Assembly (NCBI RefSeq): GCF_021134715.1
Contig: NC_060028.1
Coordinates: 4,982,501-5,046,500 of the forward strand
Length of the DNA stretch: 64,000 bases
Direction: 5' to 3'
Source of the DNA: Daphnia pulex
Lineage: Eukaryota > Arthropoda > Branchiopoda > Diplostraca > Daphniidae
Made by a program: the position numbers and the translations under genes. The notes beneath the pieces are model-generated. The model made no database searches. It saw only the letters and a program-made list of their open reading frames with translations, and had not been told where the DNA came from. Shown here piece after piece: positions 10,537 through 21,724 of the stretch; positions within the stretch are counted from its first letter, which is position 1, and the number at the start of each line of letters is the position of its first letter.

Positions 10537-10609
10537 TGCCCCGAGTGAGGTTCGAACTCACGACCTCGAGATTATGAGACTCGCGCGCTGCCTACTGCGC
10601 TATCGAGGC
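10537..10609 (-). tRNA. tRNA-Met(CAT)
   Basis: Unit 8; same sequence as unit 1. Confidence 0.96.
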
Positions 10610-10673
10610 GGCCATCGTCCTTGAACGCTATAACAAAGTGGTACCAACTGTCTTCCTTGAAACGCAAGTAAAT

Positions 10674-10746
10674 CGAGCTTGCCAGGAGTCGAACCTGGAA
10701 TCTCCTGATCCGTAGTCAGGCGCGTTATCCATTGCGCCACAAACCC
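10674..10746 (-). tRNA. tRNA-Arg(ACG)
   Basis: Unit 8; same sequence as unit 1. Confidence 0.96.
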
Positions 10747-11043
10747 ATGTTATACGACGAACAATACTAATTGAAAGAAACAACTACTTGTTTTGAACAG
10801 AAAGTGATCAGGTTTGAATCATGTCTTTACTAGTGAAGTCATGTTTTAAGCCTTTAAACAAACCCCATGTTACACGACGAACAATACTAATTGTAAGAAA
10901 CAACTACTTGTTTTGGACAGAAAGTGATCAGGTTTGAATCATGTCTTTACTAGTGAAGTCATGTTTTAAGCCTTTAACAAGAATTGAATTTATTATTACT
11001 GTTCATACGATCTTCACTGAATTGTTGATAGGGAGGTAATACA

Positions 11044-11116
11044 GCCCGGTTAGCTCAGACGGTAGAGCGCGGGACTTTTAATCCTGAGGTCGAGGGTTCA
11101 AGTCCCTCATCGGGCG
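11044..11116 (+). tRNA. tRNA-Lys(TTT)
   Basis: Unit 8; same sequence as unit 1. Confidence 0.96.
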
Positions 11117-11242
11117 TGAAACGTGGGATGTGTACTAGATATGTGGTGGTGTTCGATACGGGATAATTATTCTGTAATTCAATGGTGCAGATAAACTGAG
11201 ATAATCTGGCTTTAGATGAAAAACGTTAAGGAATAAAATGTC

Positions 11243-11324
11243 GACGAGGTGACCGAGCGGTTAAGGTGATGGACTGCTAATCCATTGTGCATTGCACGCA
11301 TGGGTTCGAATCCCATCCTCGTCG
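11243..11324 (+). tRNA. tRNA-Ser(GCT)
   Basis: Unit 8; same sequence as unit 1. Confidence 0.96.
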
Positions 11325-11444
11325 AAAGGAGTAGTTAGGGATATTGGCAACTGTAACGCACTCCAATTGCTATGCAGTGATCAGAGGTTCATAGCATTTC
11401 AATGTAGAAACTTAGTCTTCAAGCCACGGTAGGAAATTTATCAA

Positions 11445-11516
11445 GGTTCTATGGTGTAATGGTTAGCACTTCAGACTCTGACTCTGACAATCTGAGTTCA
11501 AATCTCAGTAGGACCT
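11445..11516 (+). tRNA. tRNA-Gln(CTG)
   Basis: Unit 8; same sequence as unit 1. Confidence 0.96.
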
Positions 11517-11976
11517 ATTTTACTAGATAGCGAGATCGTTGCAAGAAAGGCCAGTCAAGACTTTTTCCCACAGTGCAACCCTCTCTTTTATAGTTTATGC
11601 ACTGCGTTGCTGATGGATTAGGGTACTTGATTATGGTGAGTTATTGTACAACAGTACGTTATTACGCCAGGCTGTCGGAGGGTGCTGTACATGTTCGTTG
11701 CAAATCGTTATTTCTTCAAGTCACCGCCATTGCCACTTCAAAGTATGTCTGTTTGCATCCATCCCCAAATACATCCGAGGGACACTATATCTTGCAAACA
11801 GCCTACAATTAGCAAACAACACTTTCGTAGTGGCGAGCACAACCCCATCGACGTAAAAACCATAATCGACGTAAACACCACAACCCTTTCTATCCTTTTC
11901 AAAACGAAGCACAGTTTAGTATTTTGCTTTTTCTAAAGTTTGACTTGAATTTTTTCAAGAGGTAAAATGAAACAAA

Positions 11977-12049
11977 TGCCCCGAGTGAGGTTCGAACTCA
12001 CGACCTCGAGATTATGAGACTCGCGCGCTGCCTACTGCGCTATCGAGGC
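11977..12049 (-). tRNA. tRNA-Met(CAT)
   Basis: Unit 9; same sequence as unit 1. Confidence 0.96.
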
Positions 12050-12113
12050 GGCCATCGTCCTTGAACGCTATAACAAAGTGGTACCAACTGTCTTCCTTGA
12101 AACGCAAGTAAAT

Positions 12114-12186
12114 CGAGCTTGCCAGGAGTCGAACCTGGAATCTCCTGATCCGTAGTCAGGCGCGTTATCCATTGCGCCACAAACCC
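12114..12186 (-). tRNA. tRNA-Arg(ACG)
   Basis: Unit 9; same sequence as unit 1. Confidence 0.96.
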
Positions 12187-12483
12187 ATGTTATACGACGA
12201 ACAATACTAATTGAAAGAAACAACTACTTGTTTTGAACAGAAAGTGATCAGGTTTGAATCATGTCTTTACTAGTGAAGTCATGTTTTAAGCCTTTAAACA
12301 AACCCCATGTTACACGACGAACAATACTAATTGTAAGAAACAACTACTTGTTTTGGACAGAAAGTGATCAGGTTTGAATCATGTCTTTACTAGTGAAGTC
12401 ATGTTTTAAGCCTTTAACAAGAATTGAATTTATTATTACTGTTCATACGATCTTCACTGAATTGTTGATAGGGAGGTAATACA

Positions 12484-12556
12484 GCCCGGTTAGCTCAGAC
12501 GGTAGAGCGCGGGACTTTTAATCCTGAGGTCGAGGGTTCAAGTCCCTCATCGGGCG
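12484..12556 (+). tRNA. tRNA-Lys(TTT)
   Basis: Unit 9; same sequence as unit 1. Confidence 0.96.
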
Positions 12557-12682
12557 TGAAACGTGGGATGTGTACTAGATATGTGGTGGTGTTCGATACG
12601 GGATAATTATTCTGTAATTCAATGGTGCAGATAAACTGAGATAATCTGGCTTTAGATGAAAAACGTTAAGGAATAAAATGTC

Positions 12683-12764
12683 GACGAGGTGACCGAGCGG
12701 TTAAGGTGATGGACTGCTAATCCATTGTGCATTGCACGCATGGGTTCGAATCCCATCCTCGTCG
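12683..12764 (+). tRNA. tRNA-Ser(GCT)
   Basis: Unit 9; same sequence as unit 1. Confidence 0.96.
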
Positions 12765-12884
12765 AAAGGAGTAGTTAGGGATATTGGCAACTGTAACGCA
12801 CTCCAATTGCTATGCAGTGATCAGAGGTTCATAGCATTTCAATGTAGAAACTTAGTCTTCAAGCCACGGTAGGAAATTTATCAA

Positions 12885-12956
12885 GGTTCTATGGTGTAAT
12901 GGTTAGCACTTCAGACTCTGACTCTGACAATCTGAGTTCAAATCTCAGTAGGACCT
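12885..12956 (+). tRNA. tRNA-Gln(CTG)
   Basis: Unit 9; same sequence as unit 1. Confidence 0.96.
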
Positions 12957-13416
12957 ATTTTACTAGATAGCGAGATCGTTGCAAGAAAGGCCAGTCAAGA
13001 CTTTTTCCCACAGTGCAACCCTCTCTTTTATAGTTTATGCACTGCGTTGCTGATGGATTAGGGTACTTGATTATGGTGAGTTATTGTACAACAGTACGTT
13101 ATTACGCCAGGCTGTCGGAGGGTGCTGTACATGTTCGTTGCAAATCGTTATTTCTTCAAGTCACCGCCATTGCCACTTCAAAGTATGTCTGTTTGCATCC
13201 ATCCCCAAATACATCCGAGGGACACTATATCTTGCAAACAGCCTACAATTAGCAAACAACACTTTCGTAGTGGCGAGCACAACCCCATCGACGTAAAAAC
13301 CATAATCGACGTAAACACCACAACCCTTTCTATCCTTTTCAAAACGAAGCACAGTTTAGTATTTTGCTTTTTCTAAAGTTTGACTTGAATTTTTTCAAGA
13401 GGTAAAATGAAACAAA

Positions 13417-13489
13417 TGCCCCGAGTGAGGTTCGAACTCACGACCTCGAGATTATGAGACTCGCGCGCTGCCTACTGCGCTATCGAGGC
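13417..13489 (-). tRNA. tRNA-Met(CAT)
   Basis: Unit 10; same sequence as unit 1. Confidence 0.96.
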
Positions 13490-13553
13490 GGCCATCGTCC
13501 TTGAACGCTATAACAAAGTGGTACCAACTGTCTTCCTTGAAACGCAAGTAAAT

Positions 13554-13626
13554 CGAGCTTGCCAGGAGTCGAACCTGGAATCTCCTGATCCGTAGTCAGG
13601 CGCGTTATCCATTGCGCCACAAACCC
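13554..13626 (-). tRNA. tRNA-Arg(ACG)
   Basis: Unit 10; gene unchanged, with the same upstream G-to-A change as unit 6. Confidence 0.96.
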
Positions 13627-13923
13627 ATGTTATACGACGAACAATACTAATTGAAAAAAACAACTACTTGTTTTGAACAGAAAGTGATCAGGTTTGAATC
13701 ATGTCTTTACTAGTGAAGTCATGTTTTAAGCCTTTAAACAAACCCCATGTTACACGACGAACAATACTAATTGTAAGAAACAACTACTTGTTTTGGACAG
13801 AAAGTGATCAGGTTTGAATCATGTCTTTACTAGTGAAGTCATGTTTTAAGCCTTTAACAAGAATTGAATTTATTATTACTGTTCATACGATCTTCACTGA
13901 ATTGTTGATAGGGAGGTAATACA

Positions 13924-13996
13924 GCCCGGTTAGCTCAGACGGTAGAGCGCGGGACTTTTAATCCTGAGGTCGAGGGTTCAAGTCCCTCATCGGGCG
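13924..13996 (+). tRNA. tRNA-Lys(TTT)
   Basis: Unit 10; same sequence as unit 1. Confidence 0.96.
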
Positions 13997-14122
13997 TGAA
14001 ACGTGGGATGTGTACTAGATATGTGGTGGTGTTCGATACGGGATAATTATTCTGTAATTCAATGGTGCAGATAAACTGAGATAATCTGGCTTTAGATGAA
14101 AAACGTTAAGGAATAAAATGTC

Positions 14123-14204
14123 GACGAGGTGACCGAGCGGTTAAGGTGATGGACTGCTAATCCATTGTGCATTGCACGCATGGGTTCGAATCCCATCCTC
14201 GTCG
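14123..14204 (+). tRNA. tRNA-Ser(GCT)
   Basis: Unit 10; same sequence as unit 1. Confidence 0.96.
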
Positions 14205-14324
14205 AAAGGAGTAGTTAGGGATATTGGCAACTGTAACGCACTCCAATTGCTATGCAGTGATCAGAGGTTCATAGCATTTCAATGTAGAAACTTAGTCTTC
14301 AAGCCACGGTAGGAAATTTATCAA

Positions 14325-14396
14325 GGTTCTATGGTGTAATGGTTAGCACTTCAGACTCTGACTCTGACAATCTGAGTTCAAATCTCAGTAGGACCT
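14325..14396 (+). tRNA. tRNA-Gln(CTG)
   Basis: Unit 10; same sequence as unit 1. Confidence 0.96.
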
Positions 14397-14856
14397 ATTT
14401 TACTAGATAGCGAGATCGTTGCAAGAAAGGCCAGTCAAGACTTTTTCCCACAGTGCAACCCTCTCTTTTATAGTTTATGCACTGCGTTGCTGATGGATTA
14501 GGGTACTTGATTATGGTGAGTTATTGTACAACAGTACGTTATTACGCCAGGCTGTCGGAGGGTGCTGTACATGTTCGTTGCAAATCGTTATTTCTTCAAG
14601 TCACCGCCATTGCCACTTCAAAGTATGTCTGTTTGCATCCATCCCCAAATACATCCGAGGGACACTATATCTTGCAAACAGCCTACAATTAGCAAACAAC
14701 ACTTTCGTAGTGGCGAGCACAACCCCATCGACGTAAAAACCATAATCGACGTAAACACCACAACCCTTTCTATCCTTTTCAAAACGAAGCACAGTTTAGT
14801 ATTTTGCTTTTTCTAAAGTTTGACTTGAATTTTTTCAAGAGGTAAAATGAAACAAA

Positions 14857-14929
14857 TGCCCCGAGTGAGGTTCGAACTCACGACCTCGAGATTATGAGAC
14901 TCGCGCGCTGCCTACTGCGCTATCGAGGC
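14857..14929 (-). tRNA. tRNA-Met(CAT)
   Basis: Unit 11; same sequence as unit 1. Confidence 0.96.
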
Positions 14930-14993
14930 GGCCATCGTCCTTGAACGCTATAACAAAGTGGTACCAACTGTCTTCCTTGAAACGCAAGTAAAT

Positions 14994-15066
14994 CGAGCTT
15001 GCCAGGAGTCGAACCTGGAATCTCCTGATCCGTAGTCAGGCGCGTTATCCATTGCGCCACAAACCC
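14994..15066 (-). tRNA. tRNA-Arg(ACG)
   Basis: Unit 11; same sequence as unit 1. Confidence 0.96.
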
Positions 15067-15363
15067 ATGTTATACGACGAACAATACTAATTGAAAGAAA
15101 CAACTACTTGTTTTGAACAGAAAGTGATCAGGTTTGAATCATGTCTTTACTAGTGAAGTCATGTTTTAAGCCTTTAAACAAACCCCATGTTACACGACGA
15201 ACAATACTAATTGTAAGAAACAACTACTTGTTTTGGACAGAAAGTGATCAGGTTTGAATCATGTCTTTACTAGTGAAGTCATGTTTTAAGCCTTTAACAA
15301 GAATTGAATTTATTATTACTGTTCATACGATCTTCACTGAATTGTTGATAGGGAGGTAATACA

Positions 15364-15436
15364 GCCCGGTTAGCTCAGACGGTAGAGCGCGGGACTTTTA
15401 ATCCTGAGGTCGAGGGTTCAAGTCCCTCATCGGGCG
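15364..15436 (+). tRNA. tRNA-Lys(TTT)
   Basis: Unit 11; same sequence as unit 1. Confidence 0.96.
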
Positions 15437-15562
15437 TGAAACGTGGGATGTGTACTAGATATGTGGTGGTGTTCGATACGGGATAATTATTCTGTAATTC
15501 AATGGTGCAGATAAACTGAGATAATCTGGCTTTAGATGAAAAACGTTAAGGAATAAAATGTC

Positions 15563-15644
15563 GACGAGGTGACCGAGCGGTTAAGGTGATGGACTGCTAA
15601 TCCATTGTGCATTGCACGCATGGGTTCGAATCCCATCCTCGTCG
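15563..15644 (+). tRNA. tRNA-Ser(GCT)
   Basis: Unit 11; same sequence as unit 1. Confidence 0.96.
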
Positions 15645-15764
15645 AAAGGAGTAGTTAGGGATATTGGCAACTGTAACGCACTCCAATTGCTATGCAGTGA
15701 TCAGAGGTTCATAGCATTTCAATGTAGAAACTTAGTCTTCAAGCCACGGTAGGAAATTTATCAA

Positions 15765-15836
15765 GGTTCTATGGTGTAATGGTTAGCACTTCAGACTCTG
15801 ACTCTGACAATCTGAGTTCAAATCTCAGTAGGACCT
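15765..15836 (+). tRNA. tRNA-Gln(CTG)
   Basis: Unit 11; same sequence as unit 1. Confidence 0.96.
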
Positions 15837-16297
15837 ATTTTACTAGATAGCGAGATCGTTGCAAGAAAGGCCAGTCAAGACTTTTTCCCACAGTGCAACC
15901 CTCTCTTTTATAGTTTATGCACTGCGTTGCTGATGGATTAGGGTACTTGATTATGGTGAGTTATTGTACAACAGTACGTTATTACGCCAGGCTGTCGGAG
16001 GGTGCTGTACATGTTCGTTGCAAATCGTTATTTCTTCAAGTCACCGCCATTGCCACTTCAAAGTATGTCTGTTTGCATCCATCCCCAAATACATCCGAGG
16101 GACACTATATCTTGCAAACAGCCTACAATTAGCAAACAACACTTTCGTAGTGGCGAGCACAACCCCATCGACGTAAAAACCATAATCGACGTAAACACCA
16201 CAACCCTTTCTATCCTTTTCAAAACGAAGCACAGTTTAGTATTTTGCTTTTTCTAAAGTTTGACATTGAATTTTTTCAAGAGGTAAAATGAAACAAA

Positions 16298-16370
16298 TGC
16301 CCCGAGTGAGGTTCGAACTCACGACCTCGAGATTATGAGACTCGCGCGCTGCCTACTGCGCTATCGAGGC
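16298..16370 (-). tRNA. tRNA-Met(CAT)
   Basis: Unit 12; gene unchanged. A one-base insertion (gacattg) lies just past its 3' flank near 16265. Confidence 0.96.
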
Positions 16371-16434
16371 GGCCATCGTCCTTGAACGCTATAACAAAGT
16401 GGTACCAACTGTCTTCCTTGAAACGCAAGTAAAT

Positions 16435-16507
16435 CGAGCTTGCCAGGAGTCGAACCTGGAATCTCCTGATCCGTAGTCAGGCGCGTTATCCATTGCGCCA
16501 CAAACCC
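16435..16507 (-). tRNA. tRNA-Arg(ACG)
   Basis: Unit 12; same sequence as unit 1. Confidence 0.96.
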
Positions 16508-16804
16508 ATGTTATACGACGAACAATACTAATTGAAAGAAACAACTACTTGTTTTGAACAGAAAGTGATCAGGTTTGAATCATGTCTTTACTAGTGAAGT
16601 CATGTTTTAAGCCTTTAAACAAACCCCATGTTACACGACGAACAATACTAATTGTAAGAAACAACTACTTGTTTTGGACAGAAAGTGATCAGGTTTGAAT
16701 CATGTCTTTACTAGTGAAGTCATGTTTTAAGCCTTTAACAAGAATTGAATTTATTATTACTGTTCATACGATCTTCACTGAATTGTTGATAGGGAGGTAA
16801 TACA

Positions 16805-16877
16805 GCCCGGTTAGCTCAGACGGTAGAGCGCGGGACTTTTAATCCTGAGGTCGAGGGTTCAAGTCCCTCATCGGGCG
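16805..16877 (+). tRNA. tRNA-Lys(TTT)
   Basis: Unit 12; same sequence as unit 1. Confidence 0.96.
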
Positions 16878-17003
16878 TGAAACGTGGGATGTGTACTAGA
16901 TATGTGGTGGTGTTCGATACGGGATAATTATTCTGTAATTCAATGGTGCAGATAAACTGAGATAATCTGGCTTTAGATGAAAAACGTTAAGGAATAAAAT
17001 GTC

Positions 17004-17085
17004 GACGAGGTGACCGAGCGGTTAAGGTGATGGACTGCTAATCCATTGTGCATTGCACGCATGGGTTCGAATCCCATCCTCGTCG
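17004..17085 (+). tRNA. tRNA-Ser(GCT)
   Basis: Unit 12; same sequence as unit 1. Confidence 0.96.
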
Positions 17086-17205
17086 AAAGGAGTAGTTAGG
17101 GATATTGGCAACTGTAACGCACTCCAATTGCTATGCAGTGATCAGAGGTTCATAGCATTTCAATGTAGAAACTTAGTCTTCAAGCCACGGTAGGAAATTT
17201 ATCAA

Positions 17206-17277
17206 GGTTCTATGGTGTAATGGTTAGCACTTCAGACTCTGACTCTGACAATCTGAGTTCAAATCTCAGTAGGACCT
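17206..17277 (+). tRNA. tRNA-Gln(CTG)
   Basis: Unit 12; same sequence as unit 1. Confidence 0.96.
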
Positions 17278-17737
17278 ATTTTACTAGATAGCGAGATCGT
17301 TGCAAGAAAGGCCAGTCAAGACTTTTTCCCACAGTGCAACCCTCTCTTTTATAGTTTATGCACTGCGTTGCTGATGGATTAGGGTACTTGATTATGGTGA
17401 GTTATTGTACAACAGTACGTTATTACGCCAGGCTGTCGGAGGGTGCTGTACATGTTCGTTGCAAATCGTTATTTCTTCAAGTCACCGCCATTGCCACTTC
17501 AAAGTATGTCTGTTTGCATCCATCCCCAAATACATCCGAGGGACACTATATCTTGCAAACAGCCTACAATTAGCAAACAACACTTTCGTAGTGGCGAGCA
17601 CAACCCCATCGACGTAAAAACCATAATCGACGTAAACACCACAACCCTTTCTATCCTTTTCAAAACGAAGCACAGTTTAGTATTTTGCTTTTTCTAAAGT
17701 TTGACTTGAATTTTTTCAAGAGGTAAAATGAAACAAA

Positions 17738-17810
17738 TGCCCCGAGTGAGGTTCGAACTCACGACCTCGAGATTATGAGACTCGCGCGCTGCCTACTGCG
17801 CTATCGAGGC
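17738..17810 (-). tRNA. tRNA-Met(CAT)
   Basis: Unit 13; same sequence as unit 1. Confidence 0.96.
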
Positions 17811-17874
17811 GGCCATCGTCCTTGAACGCTATAACAAAGTGGTACCAACTGTCTTCCTTGAAACGCAAGTAAAT

Positions 17875-17947
17875 CGAGCTTGCCAGGAGTCGAACCTGGA
17901 ATCTCCTGATCCGTAGTCAGGCGCGTTATCCATTGCGCCACAAACCC
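17875..17947 (-). tRNA. tRNA-Arg(ACG)
   Basis: Unit 13; gene unchanged. The upstream A-run reaches 12, the longest in the array, giving a 1,445-bp unit. Confidence 0.96.
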
Positions 17948-18249
17948 ATGTTATACGACGAACAATACTAATTGAAAAAAAAAAAACAACTACTTGTTTT
18001 GAACAGAAAGTGATCAGGTTTGAATCATGTCTTTACTAGTGAAGTCATGTTTTAAGCCTTTAAACAAACCCCATGTTACACGACGAACAATACTAATTGT
18101 AAGAAACAACTACTTGTTTTGGACAGAAAGTGATCAGGTTTGAATCATGTCTTTACTAGTGAAGTCATGTTTTAAGCCTTTAACAAGAATTGAATTTATT
18201 ATTACTGTTCATACGATCTTCACTGAATTGTTGATAGGGAGGTAATACA

Positions 18250-18322
18250 GCCCGGTTAGCTCAGACGGTAGAGCGCGGGACTTTTAATCCTGAGGTCGAG
18301 GGTTCAAGTCCCTCATCGGGCG
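18250..18322 (+). tRNA. tRNA-Lys(TTT)
   Basis: Unit 13; same sequence as unit 1. Confidence 0.96.
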
Positions 18323-18448
18323 TGAAACGTGGGATGTGTACTAGATATGTGGTGGTGTTCGATACGGGATAATTATTCTGTAATTCAATGGTGCAGATAA
18401 ACTGAGATAATCTGGCTTTAGATGAAAAACGTTAAGGAATAAAATGTC

Positions 18449-18530
18449 GACGAGGTGACCGAGCGGTTAAGGTGATGGACTGCTAATCCATTGTGCATTG
18501 CACGCATGGGTTCGAATCCCATCCTCGTCG
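18449..18530 (+). tRNA. tRNA-Ser(GCT)
   Basis: Unit 13; same sequence as unit 1. Confidence 0.96.
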
Positions 18531-18650
18531 AAAGGAGTAGTTAGGGATATTGGCAACTGTAACGCACTCCAATTGCTATGCAGTGATCAGAGGTTCATAG
18601 CATTTCAATGTAGAAACTTAGTCTTCAAGCCACGGTAGGAAATTTATCAA

Positions 18651-18722
18651 GGTTCTATGGTGTAATGGTTAGCACTTCAGACTCTGACTCTGACAATCTG
18701 AGTTCAAATCTCAGTAGGACCT
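18651..18722 (+). tRNA. tRNA-Gln(CTG)
   Basis: Unit 13; same sequence as unit 1. Confidence 0.96.
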
Positions 18723-19183
18723 ATTTTACTAGATAGCGAGATCGTTGCAAGAAAGGCCAGTCAAGACTTTTTCCCACAGTGCAACCCTCTCTTTTATAGT
18801 TTATGCACTGCGTTGCTGATGGATTAGGGTACTTGATTATGGTGAGTTATTGTACAACAGTACGTTATTACGCCAGGCTGTCGGAGGGTGCTGTACATGT
18901 TCGTTGCAAATCGTTATTTCTTCAAGTCACCGCCATTGCCACTTCAAAGTATGTCTGTTTGCATCCATCCCCAAATACATCCGAGGGACACTATATCTTG
19001 CAAACAGCCTACAATTAGCAAACAACACTTTCGTAGTGGCGAGCACAACCCCATCGACGTAAAAACCATAATCGACGTAAACACCACAACCCTTTCTATC
19101 CTTTTCAAAACGAAGCACAGTTTAGTATTTTGCTTTTTCTAAAGTTTGACATTGAATTTTTTCAAGAGGTAAAATGAAACAAA

Positions 19184-19256
19184 TGCCCCGAGTGAGGTTC
19201 GAACTCACGACCTCGAGATTATGAGACTCGCGCGCTGCCTACTGCGCTATCGAGGC
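19184..19256 (-). tRNA. tRNA-Met(CAT)
   Basis: Unit 14; gene unchanged. It shares the flanking one-base insertion of unit 12. Confidence 0.96.
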
Positions 19257-19320
19257 GGCCATCGTCCTTGAACGCTATAACAAAGTGGTACCAACTGTCT
19301 TCCTTGAAACGCAAGTAAAT

Positions 19321-19393
19321 CGAGCTTGCCAGGAGTCGAACCTGGAATCTCCTGATCCGTAGTCAGGCGCGTTATCCATTGCGCCACAAACCC
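19321..19393 (-). tRNA. tRNA-Arg(ACG)
   Basis: Unit 14; gene unchanged. Its upstream 120-bp duplication is scrambled and shortened (19420-19640). Confidence 0.96.
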
Positions 19394-19656
19394 ATGTTAT
19401 ACGACGAACAATACTAATTGAAATGTCTTTACTAGTGAAGTCATGTTTTAAGCCTTTAAACAAACCCCATGTTACACGACGAACAATACTAATTGAAACA
19501 ACTACTTGTTTTGAACAGAAAGTGATCAGGTTTGAATCATGTCTTTACTAGTGAAGTCATGTTTTAAGCCTTTAACAAGAATTGAATTTATTATTACTGT
19601 TCATAAGCCTTTAACAAGATCTTCATACGATGAATTGTTGATAGGGAGGTAATACA

Positions 19657-19729
19657 GCCCGGTTAGCTCAGACGGTAGAGCGCGGGACTTTTAATCCTGA
19701 GGTCGAGGGTTCAAGTCCCTCATCGGGCG
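19657..19729 (+). tRNA. tRNA-Lys(TTT)
   Basis: Unit 14; gene unchanged downstream of the rearranged spacer. Confidence 0.96.
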
Positions 19730-19855
19730 TGAAACGTGGGATGTGTACTAGATATGTGGTGGTGTTCGATACGGGATAATTATTCTGTAATTCAATGGTG
19801 CAGATAAACTGAGATAATCTGGCTTTAGATGAAAAACGTTAAGGAATAAAATGTC

Positions 19856-19937
19856 GACGAGGTGACCGAGCGGTTAAGGTGATGGACTGCTAATCCATTG
19901 TGCATTGCACGCATGGGTTCGAATCCCATCCTCGTCG
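19856..19937 (+). tRNA. tRNA-Ser(GCT)
   Basis: Unit 14; same sequence as unit 1. Confidence 0.96.
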
Positions 19938-20057
19938 AAAGGAGTAGTTAGGGATATTGGCAACTGTAACGCACTCCAATTGCTATGCAGTGATCAGAGG
20001 TTCATAGCATTTCAATGTAGAAACTTAGTCTTCAAGCCACGGTAGGAAATTTATCAA

Positions 20058-20129
20058 GGTTCTATGGTGTAATGGTTAGCACTTCAGACTCTGACTCTGA
20101 CAATCTGAGTTCAAATCTCAGTAGGACCT
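20058..20129 (+). tRNA. tRNA-Gln(CTG)
   Basis: Unit 14; same sequence as unit 1. Confidence 0.96.
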
Positions 20130-20558
20130 ATTTTACTAGATAGCGAGATCGTTGCAAGAAAGGCCAGTCAAGACTTTTTCCCACAGTGCAACCCTCTCTT
20201 TTATAGTTTATGCACTGCGTTGCTGATGGATTAGGGTACTTGATTATGGTGAGTTATTGTACAACAGTACGTTATTACGCCAGGCTGTCGGAGGGTGCTG
20301 TACATGTTCGTTGCAAATCGTTATTTCTTCAAGTCACCGCCATTGCCACTTCAAAGTATGTCTGTTTGCATCCATCCCCAAATACATCCGAGGGACACTA
20401 TATCTTGCAAACAGCCTACAATTAGCAAACAACACTTTCGTAGTGGCGAGCACAACCCCATCGACGTAAAAACCATAATCGACGTAAACACCACAACCCT
20501 TTCTATCCTTTTCAAAACGAAGCACTTAGTCTTCAAGCCACGGTAGGAAATTTATCAA

Positions 20559-20630
20559 GGTTCTATGGTGTAATGGTTAGCACTTCAGACTCTGACTCTG
20601 ACAATCTGAGTTCAAATCTCAGTAGGACCT
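20559..20630 (+). tRNA. tRNA-Gln(CTG), lone gene of deleted unit 15
   Basis: Unit 15 (20137-20637) lost Met, Arg, Lys and Ser through a deletion of about 940 bp, joined at gaagcac/ttagtc near 20525. Only this Gln remains, with its normal upstream 40 bp. Confidence 0.96.
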
Positions 20631-21090
20631 ATTTTACTAGATAGCGAGATCGTTGCAAGAAAGGCCAGTCAAGACTTTTTCCCACAGTGCAACCCTCTCT
20701 TTTAGAGTTTATGCACTGCGTTGCTGATGGATTAGGATACTTGATTATGGTGAGTTATTGTACAACAGTACGTTATTACGCCAGGCTGTCGAAGGGTGCT
20801 ATACATGTTCGTTGCAAATCGTTATTTCTTCAAGTCACCGCCATTGCCACTTCAAAGTATGTCTGTTTGCATCCATCCCCAAATACATCCGAGGGACACT
20901 ATATCTTGCAAACGGCCTACAATTAGCAAACAACACTTTCGTAGTGGCGAGCACAACCCCATCGACGTAAAAACCATAATCGACGTAAACACCACAACCC
21001 TTTCTATCCTTTTCAAAACGAAGCAAAGTTTAGTATTTTGCTTTTTCTAAAGTTTGACTTGAATTTTTTCAAGAGGAAAAATGAAACAAA

Positions 21091-21163
21091 TGCCCCGAGT
21101 GAGGTTCGAACTCACGACCTCGAGATTATGAGACTCGAGCGCTGCCTACTGCGCTATCGAGGC
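21091..21163 (-). tRNA. tRNA-Met(CAT), G26T variant
   Basis: A unit at 20638. One change from the array consensus: base 26, between the D and anticodon stems, is T instead of G. All stems are intact. Confidence 0.92.
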
Positions 21164-21227
21164 GGCCATCGTCCTTGAACGCTATAACAAAGTGGTGCCA
21201 ACTGTCTTCCTTGAAACGCAAGTAAAT

Positions 21228-21300
21228 CGAGCTTGCCAGGAGTCGAACCTGGAATCTCCTGATCCGTAGTCAGGCGCGTTATCCATTGCGCCACAAACCC
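21228..21300 (-). tRNA. tRNA-Arg(ACG)
   Basis: A unit at 20638; consensus sequence. Confidence 0.95.
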
Positions 21301-21598
21301 ATGTTATACGACGAACAATACTAATTGAAACAATTTAACTACTTGTTTTGAACAGAAAGTGATCAGGTTTGAATCATGTCTTTACTAGTGAAGTCATGTT
21401 TTAAGCCTTTAAACAAACCCCATGTTACACGACGAACAATACTAATTGTAAGAAACAACTACTTGTTTTGGACAGAAAGTGATCAGGTTTGAATCATGTC
21501 TTTACTAGTGAAGTCATGTTTTAAGCCTTTAACAAGAATGGAATTTATTATTACTGTTCATACGATATTCACTTAATTGTTGATAGGGAGGTAATACA

Positions 21599-21671
21599 GC
21601 CCGGTTAGCTCAGACGGTAGAGCGCGGGACTTTTAATCCTGAGGTCGATGGTTCAAGTCCCTCATCGGGCG
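21599..21671 (+). tRNA. tRNA-Lys(TTT), T-stem variant
   Basis: A unit at 20638. The T stem reads GATGG against CCCTC, so one pair is lost (G51T). It is followed after 53 bp by the 1,393-bp insertion, which brings many T4+ runs and should cut it off from Ser and Gln. Confidence 0.88.
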
Positions 21672-21724
21672 TGAAACGTGGGATGTGTACAACATATGTG
21701 GTGGTGTTCAATACAGGATAATTA

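Larger units (their letters stand above)
1..20637. repeat. Tandem array of the 1,440-bp five-tRNA unit (14 full units and one deleted unit)
   Basis: The same 1,440-bp sequence repeats head to tail with very few differences. Unit lengths are 1440 except 1443 (unit 4), 1441 (unit 12), 1445 (unit 13), 1407 (unit 14) and 501 (unit 15). Most length changes are in an A-run about 30 bases upstream of tRNA-Arg. Each full unit holds Met and Arg on minus and Lys, Ser and Gln on plus. Positions 1-440 of each unit are the convergent spacer between Gln and the next Met, in which no RNA or protein gene is recognised. The left edge of the array is outside the window. Confidence 0.97.

Noticed and set aside
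19275-19463. ORFs running antisense or sense through tRNA-Arg and flanks (also 24069-24263, 34064-34341, 24611-24826)
   Set aside because: They are translations of tRNA genes and spacers.
1-20637. CRISPR array or bacterial tRNA operon
   Set aside because: Repeats are 1,440 bp and contain whole eukaryotic-type tRNA genes without encoded CCA; no cas genes. Spliced genes nearby make the window eukaryotic.
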